Notes: generated by a model not told the origin, from the sequence alone. A DNA stretch of 64,000 nucleotides from Clostridium sp. ZS2-4 (GCF_026719745.1 NZ_JAPPRQ010000044.1:118888-182887); one strand, 5' to 3'. Positions 27,619 to 37,775 are shown, counted from the stretch's first letter. A program made the numbers and translations.

Positions 27619-30195
27619 AGTGCTATTAACGCCGCACAAATCAAAGTAACATTCAGTAACACAGTAACAGGAGATGCTAAAGACGAAGTAACAGATTTAA
27701 GTAACTATACTTTAGAAAACCTTAAAGGTGATGAAATAGAAGATGTATTCAAAAGTGTTGATTTTGAAGAAGGATCAAAAGAAGCTATCTTAACAGTTGA
27801 TTATAGCAAAGTTGGAGATGCGGATGATGAATATCAAAACCAAGCTAGCTATAAGCTAATTTTAGATGAAAACATCATTGGAGAAGAAGTAACTAAAGAA
27901 TTCAAAGTTTCAGATTTTGATATTCCTGAAGTTGAATCTGTTGAAACTGCTGGTATCAGAACAATAAAAGTAACATTAACTGAACCTGTAGTAGCTAAAA
28001 GCGGCAGCGATTTAGAAGATGCTTTTGAAGTTAATGATGGAGCATATTCAATAGAAAAAGTTGAATCTATCAACAATGGAAAAGAATTAAACGTAGTTCT
28101 TTTCAGCGATTTAAAAGATGGAGAAGAATTAACAGTTGATGTTAAATCTGAAGCTGAAGATTTTGCTGGATATGCATTAAAGAAAGGTTCATACAAAACA
28201 ACAGTAAATGTTAATAAAGAAGCTTTAGTTATAGCTGAATACAAAAATGCAAAAGATACTGAAATAACATTAGTATTTAACAAAGATGTTAAATTCGCTG
28301 ATTACGAAGATAAAACTAAATTAGTTAAAGATGCTGACAAAGCTAAATATGATGCTGATTTCACAGCGGTATCTAGCAATGATGTATTTGAAATGTTCTA
28401 CCATACTACAAGCAAAAATGAAGTAGAAGCTGTTGAAATAGACGGAAATGAAGTTACTTTACACTTTTCATCAGAAGATCAACTTCCTGAAACAGCATAT
28501 ATATTCGTAGAAGCAGATGCTTTAAAAGATTTATGGGAAAAGAAAAACGATGATATGAACATAAAGGTTACTATAAATAAAGATACAGTTAAACCAGAAG
28601 TTAAAGAACTTAAACAAGATGATGACTCTAACAAAAAAGTAGTTATAACTTTCACAGAAGAAATGGACAAGGATTCAGCTGAAACAGAATCAAACTACAC
28701 TGTTAAAGATAAATCTGGAAATACTGTAAGAGTGTCTAACGCTGAACTAACAGATGATAAAGAAGTTACATTAACTCTATCAAAAGATTTAGAAAATGCA
28801 AAAGAATATACAGTAGCAATAGAAGATGTTGAAGACAAAGCTGGAAACAAAATAGCTGATGTTACTAAGACATTTACAGCTAAAGAAACTGAAGCAGTTA
28901 CAAGTGTATCAGCTAGATATTATGATGAAGGTAAGAGCAGCCAAAAGGTAGTTGTTGACTTCGATACAAAAATGTTAGTTGATGGAAGCAGATATGCTAT
29001 CAACAATCTTGAAAACTATGATTTGAAAATAGTTAAAGGTGAAAAAACTTACACAATTAACTTATCTGATTACGATGGTGCTAGCATCAAAGCAGTAGAA
29101 GAAGCTACTAAAGCAGAAATCAAACTTCCAGGAAATAGTGAAGATCTAGATGATAGATTCGATTTCACTGGTGCAACTATTAGCTTAACAATCAATAAAG
29201 TAGAAGACGTTAATGCAAACAGAAGTGAAATAATTTCAAATGTAGCAGTTGCTCCAAAAGCTACAAATATCGGATTAGATGAAGATAACGACCAACCAAT
29301 AGCAGTAAATAACGAAACTATAAAAGTAGTATTTGCTGATGTACTTAGCTTTGAAAAAGATGACGTTGAACTTGGTTACATGAACGGCGGAGTATTTACA
29401 AAAATCACACCATCTTCTACAAAGATAACTACAGAAGACGGTAACACAGTTGTAACTTATACTTTAAAAGAAGCAGATCAATTACAATATGATGGAACTT
29501 ACAAAGGCGATTACCAAGTTGTTGTTAAAACAGTGGCAAGCCCTGAATCAGAAAACAGCTATGGTGATATATTAGCTGCAAACCAAACATGGAACGTTAA
29601 AGATGAAATAGCTCCTGCGTTAGCTAAATTAGCTGAAACAACTGGTGGAGACGTAACAGCAACAGTTAAATATGACGTACCAATGGATGATAGAGATGAC
29701 TATGAAGATGCAGTAAAAGTAGTTAATTACGATGCTGCTACTAAGACAGCTACTGTAGCATTATACTTCCAAGAAGATTTAACTGATGCTAACATTAACA
29801 AATATGCATTCAAAACTGATGATAGCGATGTAGATGTAACTAATGCTACAGTATCAAATAATGTAGTTACATTAACACTTGATGCAAGTGATAGCGACTA
29901 TACTGACGCAGCTGACTTTGTAGGATTAGGAATAACAACTGGTTCTAATGAAATATTCGATACAGCTGCTGATGCTAACAAATCTGTAGTTGATGTTGAA
30001 ATAGAAATCGTAGATACAGATGCTATAGATGCAGCAGCAGATTTAGCAGCAGCAACAGCAGCAGTAGTAACAGCTGAAGGTTCAAGCTTACAAGCAGATG
30101 TTGATGCAGCACAAGCTTTAGTTACTGCATTACCAGCTGGAGCTGACAAAGATGCTTTACAAGTAAGAATAGATGCAATAGTAGTAGTACCTTAA
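27619..30195 (+). pseudogene. Silent, headless S-layer protein cassette (paralogue of 46868-50260)
   Basis: One frame is open for 858 codons to TAA at 30195. An in-frame TGA at 27598 precedes it. There is no ATG, GTG or TTG with an RBS; the first in-frame ATG is at 28393, without RBS. The translation aligns almost end to end with the S-layer protein at 46868-50260 from about residue 157 on. Examples are KMLVDGSRYAINNLENYDL beside KMLADGSRYAINTLDNYDL, and YGDILAANQTWNVKDEIAP beside YGDTLAANQTWIVKDEIAP. Signal peptide and head domain are absent. The 3' end differs: an Ala-rich helical tail (about 50 aa, ending VVVP) replaces the Ig domain and C-module. The intact reading frame and codon use like an active S-layer gene argue for a preserved storage cassette rather than decay. 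Confidence 0.88.
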
Positions 30196-30236
30196 TAGCA
30201 ATAACAGTATAAACGGAAAAAGATAAACAACATTTT

Positions 30237-30263
30237 GAGTAGGATAGCCTAGCTATCCTTCTC
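30237..30263 (+). terminator. Hairpin after the silent cassette
   Basis: GAGTAGGATAGC and GCTATCCTTCTC pair with one T-T mismatch and a 3-nt loop, 41 nt after the cassette stop. There is no strong T-run, so it may be a weak terminator or an mRNA 3' structure. Confidence 0.5.
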
Positions 30264-30410
30264 AATTTCAAAAGAACGGATTAAAAGAAAAGATTTATAA
30301 AGAACGAAAACATTTCAAGAAAAGTCATATCTTAAAACCACAAATAATAAATATACTGCATTATATAGTGCAGGTTCCCCCCAAAAAAAGTTCTTATAAC
30401 TCATTTCTAA

Positions 30411-30446
30411 AAAAAGACTAGCAGGCATTTGCCTGCTAGTCTTTTT
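30411..30446. terminator. Bidirectional terminator
   Basis: A perfect 17-bp inverted repeat AAAAAGACTAGCAGGCA with a 2-nt loop and T5 on both strands separates the silent cassette from the convergent efflux operon. Confidence 0.93.
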
Positions 30447-30461
30447 ACTTGTACAAAGAAA

Positions 30462-30480
30462 CCACCAACTAAGCTGGTGG
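30462..30480 (-). terminator. Terminator of the RND efflux operon
   Basis: Minus-strand CCACCA-N7-TGGTGG is followed by TTTCTTTG, starting 8 nt after the last stop of the operon. Confidence 0.65.
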
Positions 30481-30487
30481 CTATTTA

Positions 30488-31624
30488 TTATAAAGCTCTT
30501 TTAGTATAGTTTTTAAATTTCTCTACTGCTACATAATAATTAAGCTTTGCTCTGTTATATTCACATAAAGCCATTAAAACACTTTCTTCTGATGCATCAT
30601 ACTGTACTTTTGTACTTGTACCTGCATCAAGCTTTGCTTTCTCTGTTTTTAACATAGTTTGTGCCTTTTCATAATCAAGCTTTTTAACTTCAACATCGTC
30701 ATTTAAGTTTAATACAGTATTGTAATCCATTCTAACTTTAGCTTCTATGTTTTTCTTCTCATCTTCCATTTTGTACTTCAGTTCTATAAGTTGATCCTCC
30801 AAGCTCTCAACCTTTGACTTATAATCACCACCTGGATTTGCAGCCCTTTCTAATTCACTGGAACTATTTGCATTCTCATAATCTTCTACAATATCTTTTT
30901 CTTTTATAGCTATTTTTTGTTGTTCTTCCATGTTATTTACTGTGTGGTATTTTGTTAACATCTTCTCAACAACATCTTCTAAATTCTTAACTTTAAAAGA
31001 TTCATATGGAATCTCTGCATTCTTTAAATTCAACTTCTTATCTACAGGATTACCTACTTTCATATTAAGCTCCATTCTAAGCTTTTCCTCATCATTTTTA
31101 AGCTGCTGAAGCTTTATTTCAGAATCCTTCAAGTTTGTTTCATCATCGATTAAAGAAGTAGCTGCCTCTGTTCCAAGTTTAATCTTTTCTTTCTTATATT
31201 CCAAAAGCTTTTTCAATCTTTCTATTTTCTTTTCTTGAAGTTCTATCATCTGATTTTGAAGCATTATATCATAATAAGCTTTAGTTGAAGCTAATACAAC
31301 TTCATCCTGTTTCTGATCCTTCTGCCATTCAAGATCCTTGATCTCCAACTGTCTTTTAAAAGGATAGATATATTTTTGCATATCCTTTTGATAACCTGAA
31401 GCATGCTTACTATCATCTAAAGCATCATGATACCATTTATCCCTTACTTCTATTTTCTTCTTAAACAGATTTAATTCAGTATTATTAGATGTAGTAAGTC
31501 TAATTATATCATTCATATCAATCTGTGAATTTTTATCAGCAGCTCCCCATGCAGATTTGGCGCCTACCCCTAAAATTCCTACTAAAGCTATTGCTGCAGT
31601 CATTACTTTTATCTTTTTATTCAT
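30488..31624 (-). CDS. TolC-like outer-membrane-efflux-family protein (second)
   Basis: This 378-aa protein has a signal peptide ending near KSAWGAADK. The mature part is nearly all long amphipathic helices with two similar halves, as in TolC (PF02321). Each half ends in the typical ...LG-x-x-[T/S]-x-x-x-[V/L]-x-x-[D/A]-E segment (IKLGTEAATSLIDDETNLKDS; DAGTSTKVQYDASEESVLMA). It is shorter than its neighbour and than E. coli TolC. In a monoderm cell it cannot be an outer-membrane channel in the usual sense. It may form a cell-wall-spanning or adaptor-stabilising tube for the RND pump encoded upstream in the operon. It is the last gene of the operon. Confidence 0.83.
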   Translation of the reverse strand: MNKKIKVMTAAIALVGILGVGAKSAWGAADKNSQIDMNDIIRLTTSNNTELNLFKKKIEVRDKWYHDALDDSKHASGYQKDMQKYIYPFKRQLEIKDLEWQKDQKQDEVVLASTKAYYDIMLQNQMIELQEKKIERLKKLLEYKKEKIKLGTEAATSLIDDETNLKDSEIKLQQLKNDEEKLRMELNMKVGNPVDKKLNLKNAEIPYESFKVKNLEDVVEKMLTKYHTVNNMEEQQKIAIKEKDIVEDYENANSSSELERAANPGGDYKSKVESLEDQLIELKYKMEDEKKNIEAKVRMDYNTVLNLNDDVEVKKLDYEKAQTMLKTEKAKLDAGTSTKVQYDASEESVLMALCEYNRAKLNYYVAVEKFKNYTKRAL

Positions 31625-31646
31625 ATTAATTTATAACTCCCTTCCT

Positions 31647-33152
31647 CTAATAAGCTGGTCCTACTTTACTGGCTTTTTCAAGTTTATATAAGGCTATATT
31701 ATAGTTTCTCACAGCAGTATTGTAATCCATCTGTGCTTTGTTTAATCCAAGATCTGCATCCCATGTAAGCGATACAGGTTTTGTTCCAAGCTCATAGGCT
31801 TTTGAAGCTGAATCAAGCTGCTGTTTTGCCTTATCCACATTTTTAGAAGCTAAATCAATTTCTCTATTTTTCTGAATAACATCAAGATATGCACGCTGTA
31901 TATTTTCTTCTACATTCTTTTTAGCCTCATCCAGTGCCACAGATGCTTCATCCAATGCCTTTTCAGCATCCATATATTCATAATCTTCATCATCAAAATA
32001 ATCTTTTAAAATATCCATAGTTCTTTTCTTTTCCTTCAAATCAACGCTAGTATCAAATATTTCACTTCTAGCACCCAAAGCACTACTTAGATACTCTTGA
32101 TAGCTTAGAGGCTGTTTTACAGCCTTATTTAGGCTATCTGTAAGTTCTATTTCCTGTGTAAGACTCACTCCTAAAGCATTTTTAAATTGAATTTTACCAT
32201 TTTCTATATCCCTTGATAACTTATCAAGTTCCAGCTTTGTTTTATCAAGATCAATTTTAGTTAGATTTTTTTGCAGTTCAGAAGCCTGACCAGCTTCACA
32301 AGTTTTAACCAAATCCTTATATCCCTTAAGCATCCTGTCATATAATTGTTTTTTCAAATTATAACCTTCCTTGGCGTAAAGAAGATTATCATAGGCTTCT
32401 TTTACTCCTACATCTAATGCAGATGTAGCAAATTCTTTTTTCTTAACTGTCTTTTCAATCATACATTGAACAGTGTACCAAGGTATGTCTCTAGGCATAA
32501 TAAAGAAATTATATTCTTCTTTTGATGTTAAGTTTCTTGGCGCTCCAGTAGTTTTATCAGCAAGACCAACAGCAATAAGCTTTGCTTTTGCAGCCTCAAA
32601 TTCAGCTAGTTTAGCTTTCATTTCATCATACTGTTTTCTCATGTATTCTATGGTAGCTGGTTTAATTTGCTCCTCTATATACTTCATAGTACCTTGTGCC
32701 TTAGCAATTCCTTGTTTTATGGCTGCTTTCACAGGATCATCTTCTGGAGTACCTGCTGGAAGCTTTGCCAATTGCTCCTGTAACTCTTTAAGCTTTTTCT
32801 CAGCTTCATTATAGCCTTCCACAGCCTCAATTAATTTCTTGCTTTCCTGTTTGAAATCATCACTATTAAGCTTTTTATAAGCACTCTTATACTCATCAAA
32901 ATCATCCATAGCCTGTTCAGCTTCTGTGCTTAACTTTTTATACTTTTTAAAATTTCTATCCAGCTGATCCATTCCAGTTTCAAGCCTTTTCATATCATTG
33001 CTGTTTTTTATTGAAATATCTACAGCCTGCTGCTTTGAAAGCTTCAATACATCCTTTGAAGGAGCAGCACTTACAGAAAGTACTGCTCCTCCTATAAAGA
33101 CGGATGTAAAGCCTAATGTTAACATCTTTAATATAGATTTTTTACTCTTCAT
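31647..33152 (-). CDS. TolC-like outer-membrane-efflux-family protein (first)
   Basis: This 501-aa exported protein has a signal peptide ending near SVSAAPSKD. Long coiled-coil helices dominate. The TolC-type repeat closes with TCEAGQASELQKNLTKIDLD in the first half and YELGTKPVSLTWDADLGLNK in the second. An inserted coiled coil of ~120 residues (about 95-215) is absent from its downstream paralogue. It begins 9 bp after the RND permease gene, with its GGAGGG inside the end of that gene. That confirms cotranscription with a pump, yet the organism appears to lack an outer membrane. Confidence 0.85.
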   Translation of the reverse strand: MKSKKSILKMLTLGFTSVFIGGAVLSVSAAPSKDVLKLSKQQAVDISIKNSNDMKRLETGMDQLDRNFKKYKKLSTEAEQAMDDFDEYKSAYKKLNSDDFKQESKKLIEAVEGYNEAEKKLKELQEQLAKLPAGTPEDDPVKAAIKQGIAKAQGTMKYIEEQIKPATIEYMRKQYDEMKAKLAEFEAAKAKLIAVGLADKTTGAPRNLTSKEEYNFFIMPRDIPWYTVQCMIEKTVKKKEFATSALDVGVKEAYDNLLYAKEGYNLKKQLYDRMLKGYKDLVKTCEAGQASELQKNLTKIDLDKTKLELDKLSRDIENGKIQFKNALGVSLTQEIELTDSLNKAVKQPLSYQEYLSSALGARSEIFDTSVDLKEKKRTMDILKDYFDDEDYEYMDAEKALDEASVALDEAKKNVEENIQRAYLDVIQKNREIDLASKNVDKAKQQLDSASKAYELGTKPVSLTWDADLGLNKAQMDYNTAVRNYNIALYKLEKASKVGPAY

Positions 33153-33161
33153 AGTCTTTTC

Positions 33162-36100
33162 TCATCCCTCCAAAGTATTTCCTTTGTTTGATTTTAAATC
33201 TGCAACTCTTTGTTTAAGTCTCATAGAACGGCTTTCTATTAAATGGTATAACACAGGTATAACAACCAAGGTCAATAAGGTAGATATAATCAAGCCGCAC
33301 ATCAGTGCAACTGCCATAGGAACAAACATAGGATTTCTTGATGCTACTATAGGAGCAAGACCCATTACTGTTGTGAAAGCACTCAATATAATAGGACTGA
33401 ATCTTTTACTCATTGCATCCTTACAAGCTTCATCAAGAGAATGTCCTTCATCCCTTGCCTTATTTATATATTCGATTAGCAGTATGGCATTCTTTACAAC
33501 TATACCAACCAAGCTTACGATTCCCATGAGAGCCATTAGGGAAAGGGGCTGTCTGAATATAAATAATCCTATAATTGATCCTATTAAAGACAATGGTATT
33601 GTTAAAAATATAATAAATGGCTGCATAAAAGAATTAAACTGTATAAGCAGGATTATATAAATAAAGAAAATAGCAACTCCTGCTGATACTCCTAATTTAC
33701 CAAAATATTTCACAATATCTTCCTTCTCACCATAGTACTCTATTCTGACTCCAGACAAATTCATAGTTTTTAATTTTTCTTCTATGACATTCTGAATATC
33801 TACAGCATTACCACCTGGTTTAACACCAACATATACGTTAACACAGTTTTCTTTATTGTATCTTTTTATTGTATCAATCTGAGTTTGCAGCTTGATTACT
33901 GCAATTTCCTTCAAAAGAACCTTGTGACCCGCAAGAGTAGATTTAATTCCTAAATTCTCAAGCTTTTCTTTAGTATCAATATTACTGCTTACAATAATGC
34001 TGAACTCTTTACCATTTTTCCTGTAAACAGAGGATTCTGTACCTCTTAAAGCAATATTTATCTGTCTTTCAATATCATATTTTATGATACCAAGCTCCGA
34101 TGCCATATCTGAATCTATATCCACCTTATATTGATATGTTCTCTCAGCAGCATCATCACGAATTTTACAGGTACCTTCAACTTCTCTGGCAGCAGCCTGT
34201 ATCTTTTCAGAAGCTGCATATATTTTATCCATGTCATCGCCTAAAACTCTTATCCCAATAGGCGCTTCCTTAGGCATTGCATATTGAAGTGGATAAACTG
34301 TACATTTAGCACCTACAATTTTTGAATCTAATGTTTCCTGAAGATAGTTTGAAAATTCTTCATTATTTTCAAATCTTTTACCTTTATCCAAATCAAAATC
34401 TATCTTAGTTTGTGAAAAATCATTAGAAGGCACTGAGGTTGGCATGGCAACCCAAAATTTAGGCACTCCATCTCCTGTTCCAGTGGTGTAGTTGTTGATT
34501 TCAGGTTGAGCCTTAAGAACCTTCTCAACCTCTGTGGCAACCTTTTCTGTGGCTTTCAAGTCACCCTTCTTTTCTATGGTTGTATTTATATACATCATAT
34601 TCTTATTTGCATAAGGAAAAAACTGAAGTCCCAAGGTTGACGCCAATAGTGCTGTTAATCCTAAAAGCACTACAGCTATTGCAATAGTAATTCTTCTCCT
34701 TTTAAGTCCAAAGTCTAATAATTTTTCAAAGGCTCCACGAATTTTTGTCATACCTTTGCCTTTTTTCTTATCAGTGGTTTTCTTAAAGAATAAAGATGCT
34801 AAAGCTGGAGTTATAAGCATAGCAGATATATAAGATGCAATTAAAGAAATAATAACAACTATTGGAATACATTCTACATATTTTCCTGGTATACCTGGTA
34901 TGGTAAGCAGTGGTGCAAAGGAAGCAACCGTTGTTAATGTAGAAGTAAATATAGGTACAGCTGATTCCTTTGCACCATCAAAGGAAGCTTTTACGCTGTC
35001 TACTCCTTCATCAATCTTAACCTGAACTACATCGCTTATTACAATAGCATTATCCACCAGAATACCCAGAGCAATAATAAGAGCCATAGTTGAAATCTGA
35101 TGTATCTTTATACCAAAAATCTCCATGAATATAAAGCTGATTAATATTGAAATAGGAAGAGCGGTAGATACAACTATAGAATTCCTTACTCCAACCCCTG
35201 CAAATATTACAACAACAACCAATACGATACCTTCTATCAAATTTGCCATAAAATCTGAAACCGCATTGTCTACGTCTGTTGGTTGGTATAACACTTCATA
35301 AAAATTCAAATCGCTTGGTAAAGATTTCTTGATTTTATCTAATTCTATTCTAACATCTTTACCGATTAATACAATATTTTTATTTTCTTCAAAATGTCCT
35401 GTAAGCAAAATAGCATTTTTACCATCCTGCTTATATATAGCTGCATCATCTTCATAAGCCATATGAATTTTTGCAATATCCTTAAGTCTTACAACAGCGC
35501 CAGTATCATCGGAAATATATACAATAACATTTTCAATATCCTTTACCGATTGAAAACCATTGCTTGTAATTACATCTATTTTTGAATCTTTATTTTCAAC
35601 AGCTCCAGGCGGTATTTTTATATTCTGTGCCTGAAGAGCCTTTGTAACATCCTCAACAGAAATAGGATAATTATTCAGTTTTTCAATATCTATATCAACC
35701 TTAACCTCTTTATTAAGCTTACCGTCTACATCGAATCTGGTAACTCCATCTATTTTACCCAGTCTTGCTTTTATTTCCTCCGCATAGGAATCCAACTGGT
35801 CATAGGAATAATTGTCTCCTGACAAGCTTATTATCATTCCTGCTGTAGAAACTAAATCCGTATCGATTTCGCTTGGAAAACACTCACTTGGAAGTTCTCC
35901 CTTTTTATCATCTATTTTATCTCTTAACTGTCTCCATGATTTATCTTGATCTGCATCATCCTTTAGATATACAATTAAAACAGAAACACTATTTTTAGAG
36001 TATGATTCCACATAATCAAAGCCATCTACCTCTGAGACTGCATCCTCCAATTTTTTAGTAACTAAATTTTTTACATCCTCTGGAGTTCCACCAGGGTATA

Positions 36101-36251
36101 TAGTTAATACCTTTGCTATTCCAACAGATGCATCAGGATTCTCCTGCTTAGGTATTACTCTGTAAATCTGAAGTCCAAATATTAAAATCAATACAGTTAA
36201 AAATATGGTTATCTTTCTATGCTTGATTGCACTTTTAACTAAACCAGACAT
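33162..36251 (-). CDS. RND-family efflux transporter permease (AcrB/MdtBC-like)
   Basis: This 1029-aa protein has the full RND architecture. It has one N-terminal membrane helix, a large external domain (~40-320), a helix bundle with the TM4 motif ILVDNAIVISDVV (~400-412), a second large loop (~550-830) and a C-terminal bundle with VVKNAILLIEYIN. The Asp of VDNA corresponds to the proton-relay Asp of AcrB. It should be a proton-driven exporter of drugs, lipids or other amphiphiles working with the adaptor encoded just upstream (14 bp). The gene order adaptor, RND, TolC, TolC is that of a Gram-negative tripartite pump. Confidence 0.95.
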   Translation of the reverse strand: MSGLVKSAIKHRKITIFLTVLILIFGLQIYRVIPKQENPDASVGIAKVLTIYPGGTPEDVKNLVTKKLEDAVSEVDGFDYVESYSKNSVSVLIVYLKDDADQDKSWRQLRDKIDDKKGELPSECFPSEIDTDLVSTAGMIISLSGDNYSYDQLDSYAEEIKARLGKIDGVTRFDVDGKLNKEVKVDIDIEKLNNYPISVEDVTKALQAQNIKIPPGAVENKDSKIDVITSNGFQSVKDIENVIVYISDDTGAVVRLKDIAKIHMAYEDDAAIYKQDGKNAILLTGHFEENKNIVLIGKDVRIELDKIKKSLPSDLNFYEVLYQPTDVDNAVSDFMANLIEGIVLVVVVIFAGVGVRNSIVVSTALPISILISFIFMEIFGIKIHQISTMALIIALGILVDNAIVISDVVQVKIDEGVDSVKASFDGAKESAVPIFTSTLTTVASFAPLLTIPGIPGKYVECIPIVVIISLIASYISAMLITPALASLFFKKTTDKKKGKGMTKIRGAFEKLLDFGLKRRRITIAIAVVLLGLTALLASTLGLQFFPYANKNMMYINTTIEKKGDLKATEKVATEVEKVLKAQPEINNYTTGTGDGVPKFWVAMPTSVPSNDFSQTKIDFDLDKGKRFENNEEFSNYLQETLDSKIVGAKCTVYPLQYAMPKEAPIGIRVLGDDMDKIYAASEKIQAAAREVEGTCKIRDDAAERTYQYKVDIDSDMASELGIIKYDIERQINIALRGTESSVYRKNGKEFSIIVSSNIDTKEKLENLGIKSTLAGHKVLLKEIAVIKLQTQIDTIKRYNKENCVNVYVGVKPGGNAVDIQNVIEEKLKTMNLSGVRIEYYGEKEDIVKYFGKLGVSAGVAIFFIYIILLIQFNSFMQPFIIFLTIPLSLIGSIIGLFIFRQPLSLMALMGIVSLVGIVVKNAILLIEYINKARDEGHSLDEACKDAMSKRFSPIILSAFTTVMGLAPIVASRNPMFVPMAVALMCGLIISTLLTLVVIPVLYHLIESRSMRLKQRVADLKSNKGNTLEG

Positions 36252-36265
36252 CTCTCCATCCCTTT

Positions 36266-37603
36266 CTATTTAACAACATTTACTTTATAACCAGGCTTAA
36301 CATTCTTCAAACCTTCAGTTACAACCTTATCACTAAGGGATACTCCTGTTACTAGGACCTTATCTCCATATATGCTTTCAATGGTTACATTCTTTCTTGA
36401 TATCCTGTTTTTATCTACCACATAAACATAATCCTCACCATCATTTAAAATGGTTGTTATAGGAAGCCATATGCCTTTTTTATTTGAAAGCTTAATATTA
36501 ACCTTTGCAACAGTACCTACATAAAATTTATCTGATGGAATTTTTGTGTTCATTTTAATCTTTGCCTTGTAAGTTCTGCTTTTTGGATCAGGAGTCTGAT
36601 CTATTTCAGCAACTGTACCTTCAATTTCCATATCATTTATTTTTATATTTGCTTTTGTACCTACAGTTATTTTTTGTATGTCATTTTGAGCTATTTGTAT
36701 ATCGATAACCTGTTCTTCTGTACGAATTACCACAACAGGATATCCAGCAGCTGTATTTTCACCAGCTTTATTAAGTACCTTTACCACATATCCTGATACC
36801 CCTGATGTAAGAGTTGTATCTTGAAGCATACTCTGCTTGGATTGGTACTGAGTCTGTGAAGCATTATACTGACCCTGTGCTGCCTGATATTGAGATTTTG
36901 CTGCTTCATACTGAGCTTTTGCAGCATTATACTGAGCGAGAGCACTTTCCTTATCTTCAGCTCTAGCACCATTTTCAGCCTTTGACAATACTTCCTTTGA
37001 ATTATCTAAAGCAACCTTGGCACCATCAAGTTTAATTTTCACATCATCTAACTGCTGCTTTGAAACAATGCCTTCTTTATAAAGCTTTTCAAGTCTTTCA
37101 CAGCTTTCTTTTGCATAATTATAATTATTTTCAGCATTTTTAACAGCTAATCTGGCACTGTTTATATCTTCCTTCTGCGCACCATTCATAGCTTTGTCAT
37201 ACTGTGCCTTTGCTGCTGCCACTTGAGCCTCTGCCATGGATATTTTTCCTTGCGCAGCCTGCATCTGACCTTGTGCAGCATCCATCTGACCTCTTGCACC
37301 ATCAACTGCAAAATTGTAATCCTGAGTATCCAATACAGCAATCACTTGTCCTTGCTTTACATTATCTCCCTCTTTAACATTTACCTGTGCAATTTTTCCT
37401 GGTATTTTAAAGCTATATTTTATTACATCTTCTGAATTTGTATTTCCTAAATACTCCAACAGCACAGGATAGTTTTCCTCTTTAATATCCATAATCTTTA
37501 CAGGTATTACTTTTTCCTGTTCTCCTGCCTTAGCATTTCTGCCGCATCCAGACAGTGAAAACATTACAGCTCCTGTAAGCAAAATTGAAACTAACTTTTT
37601 CAT
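36266..37603 (-). CDS. RND efflux adaptor (membrane-fusion) lipoprotein
   Basis: This 445-aa protein has a lipoprotein signal with lipobox LSGC (Cys20). Split lipoyl motifs (SFKIPGKIAQVNVKEGDNVKQG and SGVSGYVVKVLNKAGE) flank a long coiled-coil hairpin full of Ala-Gln repeats (QYNAAKAQYEAAKSQYQ, ~100-260). A beta-barrel and a membrane-proximal domain follow. First gene of the RND operon, divergent from tetR. Transcription starts at a recognised promoter whose downstream edge carries a TetR-type operator. Confidence 0.94.
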   Translation of the reverse strand: MKKLVSILLTGAVMFSLSGCGRNAKAGEQEKVIPVKIMDIKEENYPVLLEYLGNTNSEDVIKYSFKIPGKIAQVNVKEGDNVKQGQVIAVLDTQDYNFAVDGARGQMDAAQGQMQAAQGKISMAEAQVAAAKAQYDKAMNGAQKEDINSARLAVKNAENNYNYAKESCERLEKLYKEGIVSKQQLDDVKIKLDGAKVALDNSKEVLSKAENGARAEDKESALAQYNAAKAQYEAAKSQYQAAQGQYNASQTQYQSKQSMLQDTTLTSGVSGYVVKVLNKAGENTAAGYPVVVIRTEEQVIDIQIAQNDIQKITVGTKANIKINDMEIEGTVAEIDQTPDPKSRTYKAKIKMNTKIPSDKFYVGTVAKVNIKLSNKKGIWLPITTILNDGEDYVYVVDKNRISRKNVTIESIYGDKVLVTGVSLSDKVVTEGLKNVKPGYKVNVVK

Positions 37604-37634
37604 AGAATCCCCCCAGAAGAATTATTTAAATGTT

Positions 37635-37650
37635 GCGACCACCCTGTCGC
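37635..37650 (-). promoter_or_regulatory. TetR-type operator for the efflux operon
   Basis: On the minus strand GCGACAGGGTGGTCGC has perfect GCGAC/GTCGC arms. It lies 14 bp downstream of the -10 box of the adaptor promoter. The same consensus, GYGACWGGKTRGTCGC, occurs at 37760-37775 at the divergent tetR promoter. Confidence 0.8.
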
Positions 37651-37663
37651 TTAATACAAGATA

Positions 37664-37692
37664 ATATTATCACACCATGAAAATACTGTCAA
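37664..37692 (-). promoter_or_regulatory. Promoter of the RND efflux operon
   Basis: Minus-strand TTGACA (37687-37692), 17-nt spacer and TAATAT (37664-37669) form a near-consensus sigma-A promoter. Confidence 0.8.
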
Positions 37693-37726
37693 TGATGATA
37701 ATATTATCTTTAATAACAAGTATATG

Positions 37727-37755
37727 TTGACAGTATTTCAAAAATGTTTTATACT
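37727..37755 (+). promoter_or_regulatory. Promoter of the tetR gene
   Basis: TTGACA (37727-37732), a 17-nt spacer and TATACT (37750-37755) match the consensus. The -35 region TTGACAGTATTT is the same as in the divergent efflux promoter. Confidence 0.8.
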
Positions 37756-37759
37756 TCAA

Positions 37760-37775
37760 GTGACTGGTTAGTCGC
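37760..37775 (+). promoter_or_regulatory. TetR-type operator at the tetR promoter
   Basis: GTGACTGGTTAGTCGC lies 5 bp after the -10 box and matches the operator at 37635-37650 at the conserved positions. Repressor bound here would block its own transcription. Confidence 0.8.

Noticed and set aside
27849..28283. 144-aa minus-strand frame within the cassette
   Set aside because: It is an antisense shadow of the S-layer paralogue, Ser/Leu-rich, with no RBS.
28393..30195. Reading the cassette as an ordinary gene starting at the internal ATG 28393
   Set aside because: There is no RBS, no signal peptide, and 258 in-frame homologous codons lie upstream of this ATG.
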